A stretch of 21,462 bases of DNA. Origin: Gnetum montanum (lineage: Eukaryota > Streptophyta > Gnetopsida > Gnetales > Gnetaceae). Both the position numbers and the translations under genes were made by a program. The stretch covers positions 5,641-27,102 of the forward strand of contig MNCI01005766.1 in NCBI GenBank assembly GCA_015680685.1, written 5' to 3'. The notes beneath the pieces were generated by a model. That model saw only the letters and a list, made by a program, of their open reading frames with translations, was not told where the DNA came from and ran no database searches. Below are positions 8,601-20,351 of the stretch, one piece after another (the first letter of the stretch is position 1; each line of letters opens with the position of its first letter).

Positions 8601-8796
8601 TTGATAAAGTGGGGACCTTCTCTTTTACCCAATATTAATTTTTCATGAAATGTTTGATTTCCTATTCCTACCCAATTCCTACGGATAAAAACTTATAAAG
8701 ATATTCCCAAAATTGTAAGGCCTTTTCTTTTTGTTGATTTGGAGTTTTTTCTTTTTTCAATACTCATTTGATTTTGTATTCTAAATTTTTATTATA
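5611..8796. other. SF3a60 3' flank and AT-rich intergenic DNA
   Basis: The first few hundred bases should hold the SF3a60 3' UTR (a T-rich tract follows the stop), but no standard AATAAA is visible there. A GTAAGT at 5886 and a CAG acceptor ending at 6350 could outline a 3' UTR intron; this is only a possibility. Beyond that I see short random ORFs only, and no conserved protein, RNA gene or clear mobile element on either strand. Confidence 0.5.
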
Positions 8797-8899
8797 TATA
8801 TATATATATATATGGTTTTGACACCATAAAGAAAAAGGGTATTATTTATATATATATATATATGGTTTTGACACCATAAAGAAAAAGGGTATTATTTAT
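8797..8899. repeat. 50-bp perfect tandem duplication with a TA microsatellite
   Basis: Bases 8797-8849 equal 8847-8899 exactly (period 50, just over two copies). The unit joins a (TA)n run to GGTTTTGACACCATAAAG and the following bases. Perfect identity suggests a recent slippage or unequal-exchange event, or a collapse/expansion error in the assembly at the TA run. Confidence 0.9.
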
Positions 8900-9561
8900 G
8901 ATACTTGTTGGGAGTTTAATCATCATTTAGAAATCGTTAACCAATGTCATTGTCTTTTCCCATGTACATGTACATGGATTTGTGGGTATTAGTAATTTAT
9001 TTTATTTTTAAGCAAATAAACATAAATGCCATTAGTACAACCCCTTCACCATAGCAGCGTGACTTATTAAGCAAAAATGTTTCCCTGCAATTCTACTCCT
9101 CTATTACCATAATGCTATGGCAGCGTTGCCATATTCAAAGGCGAATTTCGGAATTAAACCTATAGCCTTCTTACCAAAAAATGAATATATTGGCAATGTC
9201 TTGTAACTCTTTTTGGTTTTGATGTTGCAGTCACTGAAATTCTAATTCATTTAATCTAGCAGTGGCCAGTTTTCTCCGGTGGAAAAGTATTAAGGGCTTT
9301 TTATTGTGCTTCCATCATATGCTCTGGGTTCATTGAAATAGGGTGTACTTCCAAGGAATTTTTCTTTCGTTATATGTTCTCCTTTTTCAAATTCTGCAGA
9401 TTTGGTGTATTGCGATGCACCATTATGCTAGTCCTCCCTGAGAGAACGCGTAGGACTGTTTTTTATTTTGCTCTTGTTCTGGAAGTTTCAAAACCTGCTT
9501 TTCTTCCTGTGATTTTTGTCGGGTCTTGTGCCCTGGCCACTTTTGAATCGGTGTCGTTGCG
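8900..9561. other. Intergenic DNA with one long palindrome
   Basis: No gene is seen. The 18-bp perfect palindrome CCATGTACATGTACATGG lies at 8960-8977. A 70-codon ORF at 9374-9586 has no recognisable family and runs into the 43-bp repeat that follows, so I do not call it. Confidence 0.5.
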
Positions 9562-9647
9562 TTTAAAAAACCTAAGCTTTCAATGAATAACATTTTCTAT
9601 GGCATTTAAAAAACCTAAGTTTTCAACGAAGAATATTTTCTATGGCA
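9562..9647. repeat. 43-bp tandem duplication, two copies, diverged
   Basis: Copies at 9562-9604 and 9605-9647 begin with TTTAAAAAACCTAAG and end with TTTTCTATGGCA. They differ at four positions (about 9 percent), so this duplication is older than the one at 8797. Confidence 0.9.
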
Positions 9648-12600
9648 TATTTAGTCATCACTGCGATAGCGGAAAGGTTGGTACCTTTTGATAATGGAGA
9701 AACTGGTTGTGCAGTATACTATGGAAGAAATAGCTAATGATTTTAGCAATGCTAAGACCTGGCTTTAAGGGTGGGTACAAGAGGTAAGGCTTTTATTCAT
9801 ATATTAACCTTTCTAAAAACTACGAATCCTGACCATACCTACCTTGATAGAATGAACATTGAGCATTTCGCTGATAACCTTCAAAATTTAACAAAATGGA
9901 ATGGTTTTAGCAAGAGCAGTTTATTTCCCTTATCCGGTGATGGCCATGTCATCTCCACGGCTGCCCGTGTAAGTGATGGCTGCTGCCACCTCAATAATGT
10001 AAACATGTCATCCGTAACGTTAAATGAAAATACCCTTAACACTATAATTAATCAATGAATTCCCTGTGACCTCCTGCCCAACGCCATGTTATCTGATCTG
10101 TGTTGTTGTGCTTTCTAATTTGCAATCAAGACATCCGAGTTCAAGCATGCCCATTGCTGTTGTACTGTATTTACAACACGGAAAAGACTGGAAGATTTTA
10201 CTGTTACAGATACTGTGCTCTCTGATTTGCAATCCAACCTACAATCAAGATTTCAAAGTTTTCCATTTTCTCACAAAGGCACTTGTGAGATTGCGTGTTT
10301 TGAAAATATATTTATAACAATGTTGAAAATATATTTAAACAATGTTATTAGTCCCAGCATTACTTAGGCAACATAGAAAAAGAGATTAGACATATATGAA
10401 GTGAATGAAAAGACACATAAGAAAAGATCAGATTAGGTTTAATCAACTCCTAAAGTTGGTGTGATCCTACTTAATTGAAGTATAATGGTAATGAAATTCC
10501 TTTGGGTATACATGTCATAATCTTCTAGCCTTTATTCCATCAAATTGGATTCATTGGTTAAGATAATCAAACAATTTAACTAAACATGTATTTTAATAGT
10601 GCTATTAGCATAATGACATTGAATATTTGACTTGCAAGGTGTGTTATGCCTCTTAACTTCTTTGACCATGCTTTACCGTGAGAGAAGAAAGTAGGAGATT
10701 TTAAAAAAAGAAAATATTGATGATTGCCTTTTTTAGTATACTGTTGTACTGTGACATTATGATGGTAAAAGTAAGGTGAATTACATAGCAATTAATGTTA
10801 AAAATTGAGTTTCAAGGTCTTTTTATTTGTACTTGTGTTCAACATGTTGGAATTGTTTCTTGTTTTCTTTGTGGAAATGTTTTATATGCATGCTAAGTTA
10901 CATGACATGCCTAAAAATGGATACATAGTATTTAAAATTTGGAAGTATCTTTGGCCTTTGTTTTCTATTCTATTTCAAAGCTTTGTTGTGCAATTATTTT
11001 CTAGGCAGCAAAATATAGTTATAATCTTCCTTTAAAAGTAAAATATCATGTTCTTAAAGAGGCTTTTTAGTTCCAACTTCAATTTAGAAAACTTTCAATG
11101 AAGGTTTAATAATAAAGTCATCTTGTGTAGTGTCAATTTCTTTTCTTCTTTTTTTTTTCTTTTTTTTTTTGGGGACTCAAGTTAGAAAAGCTACTAGCTT
11201 TTGTTGCAATTTGCTTCTTATTTCTAATTGCAATATTCATTTTTATTGGAGAGAGTATTCCTTCTATGTTCATAAGAAACCTATTTTTTTCTTACCTAGA
11301 GGGGAGGTTTTTCAAGGTTAGTTGTAAGGATGAAAACTTAACCAATAAGACTTTTTCTTTATATTCTCTCTTCTATGTTGATGGTATCATGTACTTGATT
11401 ATTATTATTATTATTCATTGTTTTTAGGGTCCAATACCTTTTCTTAAAAATTGGAAGTGAAACTGAAATTTTAAAAACATGTGAGGCCACTTCTAAATCA
11501 GGGTAAGACCTAATTTTTTTCTGACCTCAAGGTGAGGTTTCTCAAGATTGGATTGAAATTTTAAAAGCTTATGAGGATGAAAACTTGAAAAGCATCCACT
11601 AATGTAACAATGTTGTCCAACACCATCATAATCCCTCAAACAAGTTTAGAATTAGGAGAGGACTTAAGTAGAGTATTTCTCGGAAACAACTTGTCAAAGT
11701 CAACGGAGTTAAGTCTTAAAACCTAAGGGGTATATAACACTCGTATATGTTAGTCTCTCCCTTGCTCCACTCACATGGATACCATGGAGATTACTAGCAG
11801 AATCCTTAAGATTCATCACCACATATTAGTAAGTGGTGGTGTGCAGTTACAAGTGTATACAACATCTCATAGCATGTCCCATATCATACCTAAGGCAAAA
11901 CCCTAATGTAGAGTTGAACTATACAACCCTCCCAAGCAAGGTCCTACCAAGTGGGGTACAAAGGAAGACCACAACCCCCTCAACTAATGCATGGAACTAC
12001 CATGCTAGTATGGTTCCAAAAACACATGGAGCAAACTTCTTGTGGTTCCACAACCCTTGAACCATGGGGGAAGTAGAAAGCCATCATTAACCCTACTACC
12101 CCTCTTATTCTTTCCTTACTCAAAATAAGCAGTGACCTCAGAGTATGGCTTGGGTAACATACAACAAGACTACACTGTAATTAAAGGAGGATTTTGTTAA
12201 ATTTAGGGAAGTAACCAATAATACTTGGAATCAAATATGAAGGATCTTGGGTTCAAGAAGGTTCAAAAACTAGAGTCAAGGACTATAAAGCTTCATTGTT
12301 GAACTTGACCTTCTTCCCAAAATCCACATTCCTTGTAGCATTTAACACCCAAGGCAAGAATGGTAATATTTTGAATTTGGGATGTTCACCCTCATATGCC
12401 TTGCTTGAGATGCAAAACTCATAGAAGGATCCCTAAGTGGTCCTTCATAGTAACACGAGAGGACACACTAACTTATTGCGCAAACAAGACCAAGGTATTC
12501 CTTGAGATGTTTCCATAAAGGTTCAAGAGTCTTAATCATAACATAGTCCCATACCTATGAGAGAATTGAGTTCTATTATCTCTAGAGCTTTTTGAAAGAC

Positions 12601-12761
12601 TTCAAGCATCCCCCAACTTGAGATGGGCTTCTAGATGATCAACACCAATAGACTCTGGGCATCCACCACATGTCACACCTTCACTAGTCTAGTCAATTGT
12701 CTCTCTCTTTTCTTAATTTCAAGTATGTACAATTGTATAAGGAGGATATCCTACCCATCAT
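9648..12761. other. AT-rich intergenic DNA without a supported gene
   Basis: Only short ORFs without family resemblance occur. Minor structure: a 22-23-bp tandem copy at 10300-10344, an (ATT)6 run near 11398-11415, T-rich tracts near 11150-11172, and two diverged copies of a motif with GAGGTTT.TCAAG and GGATGAAAACTT (about 11295-11340 and 11523-11590). The last may be fragments of an old repeat family. I see no polymerase or transposase motif on either strand. Confidence 0.5.
10300..10344. repeat. 22-23-bp tandem duplication
   Basis: TTGAAAATATATTTATAACAATG (10300-10322) is followed directly by a copy lacking one base (10323-10344). Confidence 0.85.
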
Positions 12762-14408
12762 TGTAATATCCATATGGAAGAACAATAGCTTACTCTCAAT
12801 AGAAGTTCAAGATCAAGTGTTCTTGAAACCTCAAGCATTCTAATGGCTTTCAACTATTATTAGAGTTTGGTTGATGTTTCAAGTGGACTATTAATTCCAC
12901 CTTCATATTAAGACCATGTCGAATAGTCTTGATGTTCTAAATGTACTTAATCCTCTTACCTTGTATCAATTGAATACTATGTCACTCTTGAATTGAAAGA
13001 CTTCTTTTTGGATAAGAAAACCCATTAGACAATGGTATTGCTAGAGTACATCAATCCTTCATGAACTTTCTCTATTGGAATCTTCTATGTTCTTGAATGT
13101 TTTTGAATTTTCTTTTTACTTCATCCCTAATTTTCTTCTCTATGTAAGTCCTCATTTTATTTCTTAATCAATAGTTATGATTGGTTTATAACTTCTATGT
13201 AATTTCTTGATTTCTTTAACTTTTGTATAGTTGTTTGATTTCCTTAGCTAGTTATGGATTAATCCCCATTGTGATGCATAAGTGAGATTGCTATCTCAGG
13301 CCTCATTCTAGGAGTAGGAGAGTGTAGATGTATTTGTTCATATGATTGGTACATGGTATAGGTGTGTATAGCCAATCTTCTAGAAGATTAGTAGTTGCAT
13401 ATCACAAGTTGAAAAATCCTAGTGTTAGCCAAGAAAATAAAAGACCTGCAAGAAAATGATTAATTTTGAGTACTCATGGCAACATCACACATGCTACATT
13501 GAATGCAAATATGTTAGCAATCACATGGGTTATGTGTATATGTTGGTATTTCCTTATGATTCATAGTAGTCATAGATGTATCTTATGATTACTCTATTAA
13601 TGTATGCTTCATATGATGATTGATGGTGTGGTGGTGATACAAATGCATGGGAATGATTATGGAAATGCATGTGGTGTGGAAGACATGTAGTACCATGGAA
13701 ATATGAATGATTATGCATGTCAGTGATTATATTTAGGACTTTGTGTTGGCTAAGTATTCACTTAGTATGGATTATGTTTGCACTATATGTGATATTGTAT
13801 ATGCGTGAGTTACTTAGAGTGTATGATATTGTATACATATGTGTTACTTAGAGCCCATATGAGATTGACTATTAATGTAGCTTGCTTTGTATCAAATTCC
13901 TCTTCTCTAGTGTAGCATTCGTTGGCCATCTAGCAAGGGAAGTGTAAAGGCTTCCTACTCAACTTTGTACTAATGTTATTTATTTATAGGTGATTATTGT
14001 AGGGGTACAAGAAAGCACCAAGAAGGTTGAGAAGAGGAATGTCTATGGGGATTATTTTATGCATATTTCTATATATAGATGTACAATTTTCTATAAATTG
14101 CTAATATTTGCATAACTATGGAAGTATTATTATATATGTGATGTGTATATTGTGTGTATACAATGAGAGTAGTATAGACTTCTAGTTTATGTGGAGACAT
14201 GTAATTATGTAGCTTGATGTACTTACCTGGCCTTTAATTTAACATTGTTTCATTTAACTTGATGTTATGAGATTTATATATTGTGTGGTTTATTCTTAAT
14301 GTATTTCCATATTAGGATTTTTGATTTATCATGTTTCCATTATATTATTATTAGTAATCCTAGGAATCAAATTTTCCTAACTAGGTATAATATGATGTGG
14401 GTGTTATA
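12762..14408 (+). repeat. Candidate solo or old LTR of a gypsy element
   Basis: The stretch starts with TGTAATATCC and ends with GGGTGTTATA, close to the TGTAACATCC...GGGTGTTACA ends known from many plant gypsy LTRs. The size (1647 bp) suits large LTRs. Inside lie the short hairpin CTAAGTATTCACTTAG (13750-13765) and two copies of a 29-bp sequence with a 34-bp period (13791-13819 and 13825-13853, ending TTACTTAGAG). The downstream phrase ATAGGTGATTATTG also recalls Del/Tekay-like LTRs. The adjoining 5-bp flanks do not match, and neither a primer binding site nor pol sequence adjoins it, so the call rests on the ends and general look. Confidence 0.35.
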
Positions 14409-14686
14409 GATGCCTTGTTGCAAATCATGGTTAATGTGTCCTAATTGAGCTTTTTGACATGCTGAACATGCCCATACACACTTGATATCTTTGCTCACTA
14501 TTTTCATCCAAAGTTGCCATTCTTGTCAATTGGTACAATGTCTACGTTGCTTCAAAAAACATGCATAAATTCTGTCATAACTTTTGTTGCAATGTTTAGA
14601 AACATTGTCTTTGGTGTAGCTACTAGAAGTTAATGATGCAAGATGTTGAAAAGTGTGAAAATGGAAGTGGAAAACATAAAAATGAT
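14409..14686. other. Unassigned stretch between two LTR-like blocks
   Basis: I see no gene or repeat here. It precedes the truncated LTR at 14687 and may be host flank or old internal element sequence. Confidence 0.4.
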
Positions 14687-15010
14687 TGATGAAACATCAA
14701 ATAAGACAATTGCATTGATGCATGCTTGTTGACGTATCCCTGTTGGCATATCTTAGGATGCACTGATGCAGGTACATCAATGTTGATGTAGGCATTGCCT
14801 ATATAAATGTATATGCCCCTCACATTTATGACACCTTTTGGTCATTACATTAGGTGAACTCTTGCCTATTTTTCTTATAGAAGTTAGAATATTTTTCCCT
14901 CTAAGTGCCTATAGCATGGACTCAAGTGATTGTATGACATTTTATTCAAGTGCATAGGAAAGATATCGAAAGGAATACCAGAGAAAACACAAGAAAAAAT
15001 AATTGAAGAT
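14687..15010 (+). repeat. Truncated LTR (LTR D), U3 and R part
   Basis: It starts TGATGAAACATC, like the TGATGAG starts of LTRs A and B. It has TATAAAT at 14802 and GTTAGAATA at 14883, 81 nt apart (82 in A and C). TTTATTCAAG at 14941 matches the same phrase in LTR C at 15254. Homology fades before 15010, where LTR C begins, so the rest of U5 is missing. U3 has small dyads: GCATTGATGC (14712-14721) and CATCAATGTTGATG (14775-14788). Either LTR C inserted into it or it is a broken neighbour of the same family. Confidence 0.65.
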
Positions 15011-15119
15011 TAATGAAGCGTCAAAGTGTCACATCGATTGGCCCCCATCAACGTGGCCACATCGACGTAGTATTTGCTGTGTTTATGGGGCCCCATTGAC
15101 ATAGCTCCATAATAAAGTC

Positions 15120-15126
15120 TATAAAT
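15120..15126 (+). promoter_or_regulatory. LTR C TATA box
   Basis: TATAAAT lies 109 nt from the LTR start, 82 nt before GTTAGAATA and 178 nt before AATAAA, which matches LTR A spacing almost exactly. Confidence 0.65.
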
Positions 15127-15470
15127 ATGTGCTCATCCACCATGTTTATGGCATGTCATATCATAGTTGTAGCAAAGTTCTTGTAGTTTTTTCATTTGAG
15201 AGTTAGAATATTTTTCTGAGTGCTGGCAACAAGAGTCAGAAAGTGTACAGGTCTTTATTCAAGCACTGATGTACTTGAGAACATCGGTGTGAATGGCAAT
15301 AAAGATAAGCCTTTTGATTGAACCTTCCATCACTTGGAATAGATTAGTGATTTATTTTTGCATTTACTGGTTTCATTAATTATGCAATTAATTGAGATAA
15401 ACTAGACTTTGATTGATTAATTCATTAAGCTAAATAGATTAAACACATAAGTACAACTGCTTTGAGCATA

Positions 15471-15532
15471 ACATACAACACTTGGCAATCCCAGCAATGC
15501 TTAATGCTTAGTAACCTAGCAATGTTGTATGT
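15471..15532 (+). other. Inverted repeat in U5 of LTR C (candidate RNA hairpin)
   Basis: ACATACAACA (15471-15480) pairs perfectly with TGTTGTATGT (15523-15532) across 42 nt. The 3' arm ends 339 nt before the LTR end. The matching stem in LTR A ends 338 nt before its end after removing the 74-bp assembly duplication. The arms differ in sequence between the two LTRs. Confidence 0.6.
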
Positions 15533-15872
15533 GTTCAGGATGTATACGAAAAGTAGGACTGGATGCTTATGTTAGGATAGTTAGTTATTAATTAACAATC
15601 AAATTAGTTAAATTGGTTCATAAATTAAGTTTTAACTTGTTGTTAATCGTAGACGAATAAAATATAAAATAATAAAAATCATGTGTCCCAATTACACTTA
15701 ACCATATAACTAAGTTTCACAAGTGTAGTTGGGAAGACAACGATCATCACAGTTAGATTTCACCTTCTAGAACCAATGTACTTAAAACTTAAGGTTTGCA
15801 GAATTTGAGGGATTGCACGTGAACACTTGTAATTCATATGGTTGGGCGTAGGGTATACTTGCTAGTCATCAT

Positions 15873-15890
15873 CAGCGCCGTTGCCAAGGA
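15873..15890 (+). other. Primer binding site, tRNA-Asp type
   Basis: CAGCGCCGTTGCCAAGGA lies one base after the LTR end. It matches the TGGCGCCGTTGCCGGGGA site, complementary to the tRNA-Asp 3' end in Athila-group elements, at 14 of 18 positions. All four differences are transitions, as expected from cytosine deamination. The tRNA assignment is from recalled tRNA sequence. Confidence 0.75.
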
Positions 15891-16033
15891 CCTTTTTTTT
15901 ATTACGTGCGTTATTTAGGATTTATGAAAAATTATTTAACATTGTTGGAGTGAACCCTAAAGTCATATCATACATCAAAATAACTACAACAATTATAAGA
16001 AAGCACACTACATTTCTTATCTTCTAATACAAG

Positions 16034-18640
16034 ATGTCTTCTTCTCACAGGAGTGGTTCTCCGCCCAAGTCTGATGGAGAAAATCAATAGGTGCCCTAGT
16101 AATACAAAGTGGTATATCCTCATCCTGATGAGTATGTATCCAATTTCACTATCATCCTACACCAAGTTGAACTATTGTAGTGGCAAGACATGGAGGACAA
16201 CATTATGTTGCTGCTCGATTGATCCATCCCTTTGATGCTTCAAAAAAAATTTATGCATTTGGGCATCCAAGGGCTTCATGTTGAGTATGTTGTGTAGGAT
16301 AGTGATGCCAAGGATTATCATCCCATCAATGCACAACATCTTAGGGATCAATAGCTAGAGTAGCATTACGAGTCTACAAAGTGGTCCATTGATTCCCCAT
16401 TCCTGATGTACCAAAAAGATGATGGAGAACCTTTCTCTGGGGGGTTTTCCATACAAAGAGACTCCTCTCTATGAATTTGTTGAAGGAGGTCAAAACTAGA
16501 ACTTGCATTCGACGATACATAATCTTGGTTTTGGCAAGAACAGATCCCATGATAACAGGGGATTCAAGGAGGAGATTCATGGCCAGTATGTGGACAAGTA
16601 ACATGATTGTGGTTGTGACCACTGAAGAGGCGGTGGAAGGAACTATGATAGTGCTAGTCCTCCTTCCTCTTTACCCTTGTCATCATCTTCTTCCTCTTCT
16701 AGCTCTAAGCGCAACTGTAGGGGATGCAAGCATGATGGAGATGACCGACAAGTTTGAGATGATCGTAGGGACCATCGGGCAAGTCAAGATTTAGGGTGTA
16801 GGCATTCAAGAGAGGCTTGTTGCCACAAAAAAAGGAGTAATAGATGGCATCATATGCACCAAGATGATGGCTAGAATGACCCTTTTCTTGCTACTTTAAG
16901 TATGCTAAACATTGTAGAGGTGGTGAGATTTTTGACAAGGCACGTAAAGGATAGCTGGATCAAGAGGCTAGACATGAACAATATCTCCAAGTTCAAAGGG
17001 GGATATAACTCATATCCGTAGAACCATCTTTAGGCTTTTCACAATACCTATGCCTTGCAAAATATAAAAAATGATTGGCAAAAGCTTAAGTTGTTTTCCA
17101 AGACACTCATCAAAGAAGTAGAAAGCTAGCACCAATCCTTAGAGTTGGAATCAATCCGTAGATGGAGTATAATGCTTGAACTATTCAATGACCAGTATCA
17201 AATGTACTCACAAATATCCAATCTGAGAAGGAAAATCCAAGGTTAGAAGTAAGAAACACATGAGTCTTTGGATGTCGTAATGGATAGATATTATTCCTTA
17301 TTACATTGATGCCCTAGCCATGGTTACTCTCAACAAGAACAAATTTGCCACATCATAGATGGGCTTCGCTCTGAAACAAGATGAACTCTTAGGATCTACA
17401 CCCAAGGAAGACTATTCGAATTAAGAGCCCATCAGATCCAAAGGCTGATTGAGTAGGTAGTAAAAGAAGAAGGAGAGCTAAGGAAATGTGAAAGTGTAGA
17501 AGAATAAAATCAAGATCCTTCCATCCACAAGAGGGAGGTCCAATTTTGTAACAGTGAGGAGGAATCATCACTTGATGAGGTGGTGAATTGGAAATCCTTG
17601 CCGATTCAAAAATTCACTTTTGAAATCTTGGCTACAATAGATAAATTATGGAACTCTATAGATAGTAGATTTTAAGATATCTTAAAAATTGCTGAAGAGT
17701 CCAAAGAACAAAGTGGTGATCATAACCACAAGAGGTGAAAGGAAGTTGAATGTGCTAATCAAAGGGGTAAGGGCAAGATTGATGCAATAGAGGAAGTTAC
17801 AAAAATTGAATCAGATGATGATGGTGGGTGTGACATTTGCTAATATGAACATCCTAAGGGATGTTGCCTCATTATGTTATACTTATAGGAGTTTGGGTTA
17901 TATGCTTTGAATCCATGACTAGAAAAACGACAAACACCCAAAAGATTACCTTATCCTCAAGGCAATTCTAGGTAGTTCCATCAGCATCAACAATATTATC
18001 TAAGTAGAACTCCATCGCAAATATACGAGTAGTATCAACAATGGCAGAAACCACAATCATGGGCATTGCCACCACCAAGGTAGTAATACCCTTATAGACA
18101 ACCAAATCCATATGGGTATTATGTTTAGCAACCCCTATCTCCACATGACTCTTCTAGTTAGGTTTCTCCTTTCCAACATCACTACCATCCTTGAAAATAC
18201 TATCAAACATTCCCCACATTTAAGGAGGGATACCACCTTTTATCCTTATCCTCCTCATGTTCCTCCACCCTCAATGTAGCTACTGCCTACTCCATCCATG
18301 CAGGGTGAAATTGCAACCTAGCCACAACAACATATAATGCTACCAGCGTTGTCAATCTACAACTAGTTCATCAATTGACTGGTTCGGAACCTCATGCTCA
18401 TCAAACATCATTTTTTTGAACCAACAACCCTACTAAGCCATCATAGACTCAGGAGGCTAGTCATCCTACTCCTACCTCATCCTCTAAAAACCATTCCATT
18501 GAAAACCATTTAAACCAAATGTTGTTCAAAATCCATACTATTATGCTCACTCATGTCATATCTAATTGGCTCAAGGTTAGCAACCTTCCTAGGAAATCAG
18601 TTGATCTTGGGAGTGCTCTTATCTATTTATAAATTATTGG
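16034..18640 (+). pseudogene. gag relic of the Athila/Tat-like element
   Basis: A start at ATG 16034 reads frame 2 to about 16440, then frame 3 for the rest. The first codons show glutamine positions turned to stops (NQ*VP** at 16082-16102). A glycine/arginine- and serine-rich stretch lies at about 16510-16700, followed by CRGCKHDG near 16710. The retrotransposon gag core lies at about 16971-17306, with DWQKLKLFSKTL and a W near RRWSIMLELF. A CDIC.YEHPKGCC segment at 17829-17867 looks like a damaged zinc knuckle. A tail rich in Q, P, Y and S covers about 17920-18640. Gag packages the element RNA into virus-like particles; this copy cannot, because it has many stops, TAG being the most frequent. 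Confidence 0.7.
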
Positions 18641-18641
18641 G

Positions 18642-18978
18642 AATGAACCATGTAAAGCTCTTCTTAATTCAGCTTCCAGTGTTAACTTACTTTCTCATGA
18701 GATGTATACTGCCTGGAACCTACCACCTCTCAAGAAGAGCAATATCTGATTAGAATTAGCATACTAGTCCATTACTGTTCCATTAGGGCTAGTAGAAAAC
18801 ATTGTGACCATTGTTTATGGGTGGTCTTATCCTACAAATTTTCTAGTAATCAAAGTTAAGAATTACAAAGGAGACTTCCTAATCATAAAAGGAAGGCCAT
18901 AACTAAGCACTATTGATATAAGAATGGGCATCAAAGATCTTTTCCTAGAGATATCTAAAAAAATGCATTTGGAAAGAT
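18642..18978 (+). pseudogene. Aspartic protease relic
   Basis: Frame 3 reads LLNSASSVNLLSHEMY around 18660-18710, where gypsy proteases have the D-S/T-G active site. The catalytic aspartate is now N and the glycine A (codons at 18666-18674). Downstream VPLGLVENIV and IIKGRP*LSTIDI match the usual flap and GRPFL-type end of the domain. Four or more stops interrupt it. In a live element it would cleave the Gag-Pol polyprotein. It follows gag in the same frame. Confidence 0.65.
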
Positions 18979-19107
18979 AAAGAAGAAGCAAGTTCTATGC
19001 ATTGTGTACAACGATATAGGGTGCAATTACATGTAGAAATTATGGTCAGTGAAATGAGCATCTATTTTTGCATGTAGGTAGTGTGCACATGAAGCAAATA
19101 TTCAAAG

Positions 19108-20350
19108 GTGTTTGTACATAGTAGCCACAAAACAAGAGGAAACCAATGGCTAACAGCTAATTCTGAAAGTAGCACAATGTGCATGGAACCTATTGAGAGC
19201 CTGACATGCACTTATGTCACAAGCATGGATGAACTAGAACAAGTTCATCACCAACTCTCTGATAATGAAAATGATGATACCAATTGGGGAGAGTTGGAGA
19301 TCCCTAAGAATTTCAAACAAGAGTCCATAGAGTTGAAAAGTCTACCTATCAGCCTAGAATATGAATTCTTAAAAAATAGCAAGCCAGTCATACTTAATTC
19401 CAAACTTGCTTCTTGGCAAAAAGCAAAATTGTTGAAAGTGGTTAACAGATGACCAACAGCCTTTGTTTGATCATATCCTAAACTCACTAGAATTGATCCA
19501 CATATATGCCAACACTACCTTTATACTAATCCATCCATGAAGCTAAGGAGGCAATCACAATGACAGTTGAACCTAAAATTAAAGCAAATGGTCAAACAGC
19601 AGATTGAGCAACTCCTTAAGTCAGGGTTCATATATCCCATTGTAGATAGTAAGTGGATCAACCCACTCATGATAGTGCCAAAGAGAGGTGGCAAATGGTG
19701 GTTTTGTATCAACTTTAAGTTGTTAAACATGGCAACATTCAAAGATCATTTTCTGTTGCCATTCATTGATCAGATGTTGGACACCATATTTGAGCATTGC
19801 TATTATAGTTTTCTAGATGGTTATAGTGGCTATAACCAAATCTAGATTGCACTAGAAGACCAGGCCAAAATAACATTCAAGACTCTTTGGGAAACCTTTG
19901 CATATCACAACATGCCTCTTGGTCTATGCAATGCTCCTACCACTTTCCAACACTTGGTCTTAAGCATCTTTCAACAACAAATTAGTAGCAGAGTGGAAGT
20001 CTTCATGGATGACTTCTCCACTTATGGCACTACATTCAAGCAAGCCTTGGACCACCTTGAGCAAGTACTTTAAAGATGCGTGAAAACAAATTTGTAGCTC
20101 AATTAGCAAAAGAGTTGGCTCATGGTCCAAGAAGGCATTGTATTGGGGCACAAAATTTCATAGGAAGGGATTAAGGTAGACCTAGAAAAGATAAGAGTCA
20201 TCTAAGGAATCACTCATCAACCAGAAAAAGTAAAAGATGTTTGATCATTTCTTGGACACACTGGCTACTACCAGTGATTCATAGAGAATTTCTCTAAGAT
20301 CGCAAAACCGTTGGTCGAACTAACAAAGAAAAATGTTCCATTCATCTAGA
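19108..20350 (+). pseudogene. Reverse transcriptase relic
   Basis: Frame 1 carries the pre-RT connection (LPISLEYEFLKNSKPVILNS near 19345-19405) and the RT domain from about 19567. Recognisable blocks are VPKRGGKWWFCINFKLLN, FLDGYSGYNQI (19813-19842), MPLGLCNAPTTFQ, and the catalytic FMDD box at 20002-20013, which is still intact. After that come VQEGIVLGHKIS and SFLGHTGYY. The longest stop-free part is 19567-19842. About a dozen stops interrupt the frame. Two TGA codons stand where relatives have arginine (before SFLGH and before FIENF), which fits CGA to TGA change. The frame moves to frame 3 near 20350. Confidence 0.85.
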
Positions 20351-20351
20351 C

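Larger units (their letters stand above)
15011..15871 (+). repeat. 5' LTR (LTR C) of the Athila/Tat-like element
   Basis: It begins TAATGAAG (a one-base change from the TGATGA start) and ends AGTCATCA directly before the primer binding site. It has a TATA box at 15120, GTTAGAATA at 15202, AATAAA at 15298 and a U5 inverted repeat at 15471-15532. Near its 3' end ATATGGTTGGGCGTAGGG matches the GTATGGTTGAGTGTAAGGG phrase of LTR A at the same place. U3 repeats a CATCGA/CATCAACG motif instead of the GATATC palindromes. The length of 861 bp compares with about 934 bp for corrected LTR A. The exact 5' limit is inferred from the start motif. Confidence 0.75.

Noticed and set aside
9771-10317. Two adjacent + strand ORFs of 95 and 83 codons
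   Set aside because: There is no family resemblance, the composition is like the surrounding AT-rich DNA, and there is no sign of splicing or promoter signals.
10805-11035. 76-codon hydrophobic ORF
   Set aside because: Phe/Leu/Val-rich translation is expected from T-rich DNA; no other support.
16374-16794. Overlapping ORFs on both strands in the gag region
   Set aside because: The gag relic reads through here in frames 2 and 3; these ORFs are in other frames or on the other strand.
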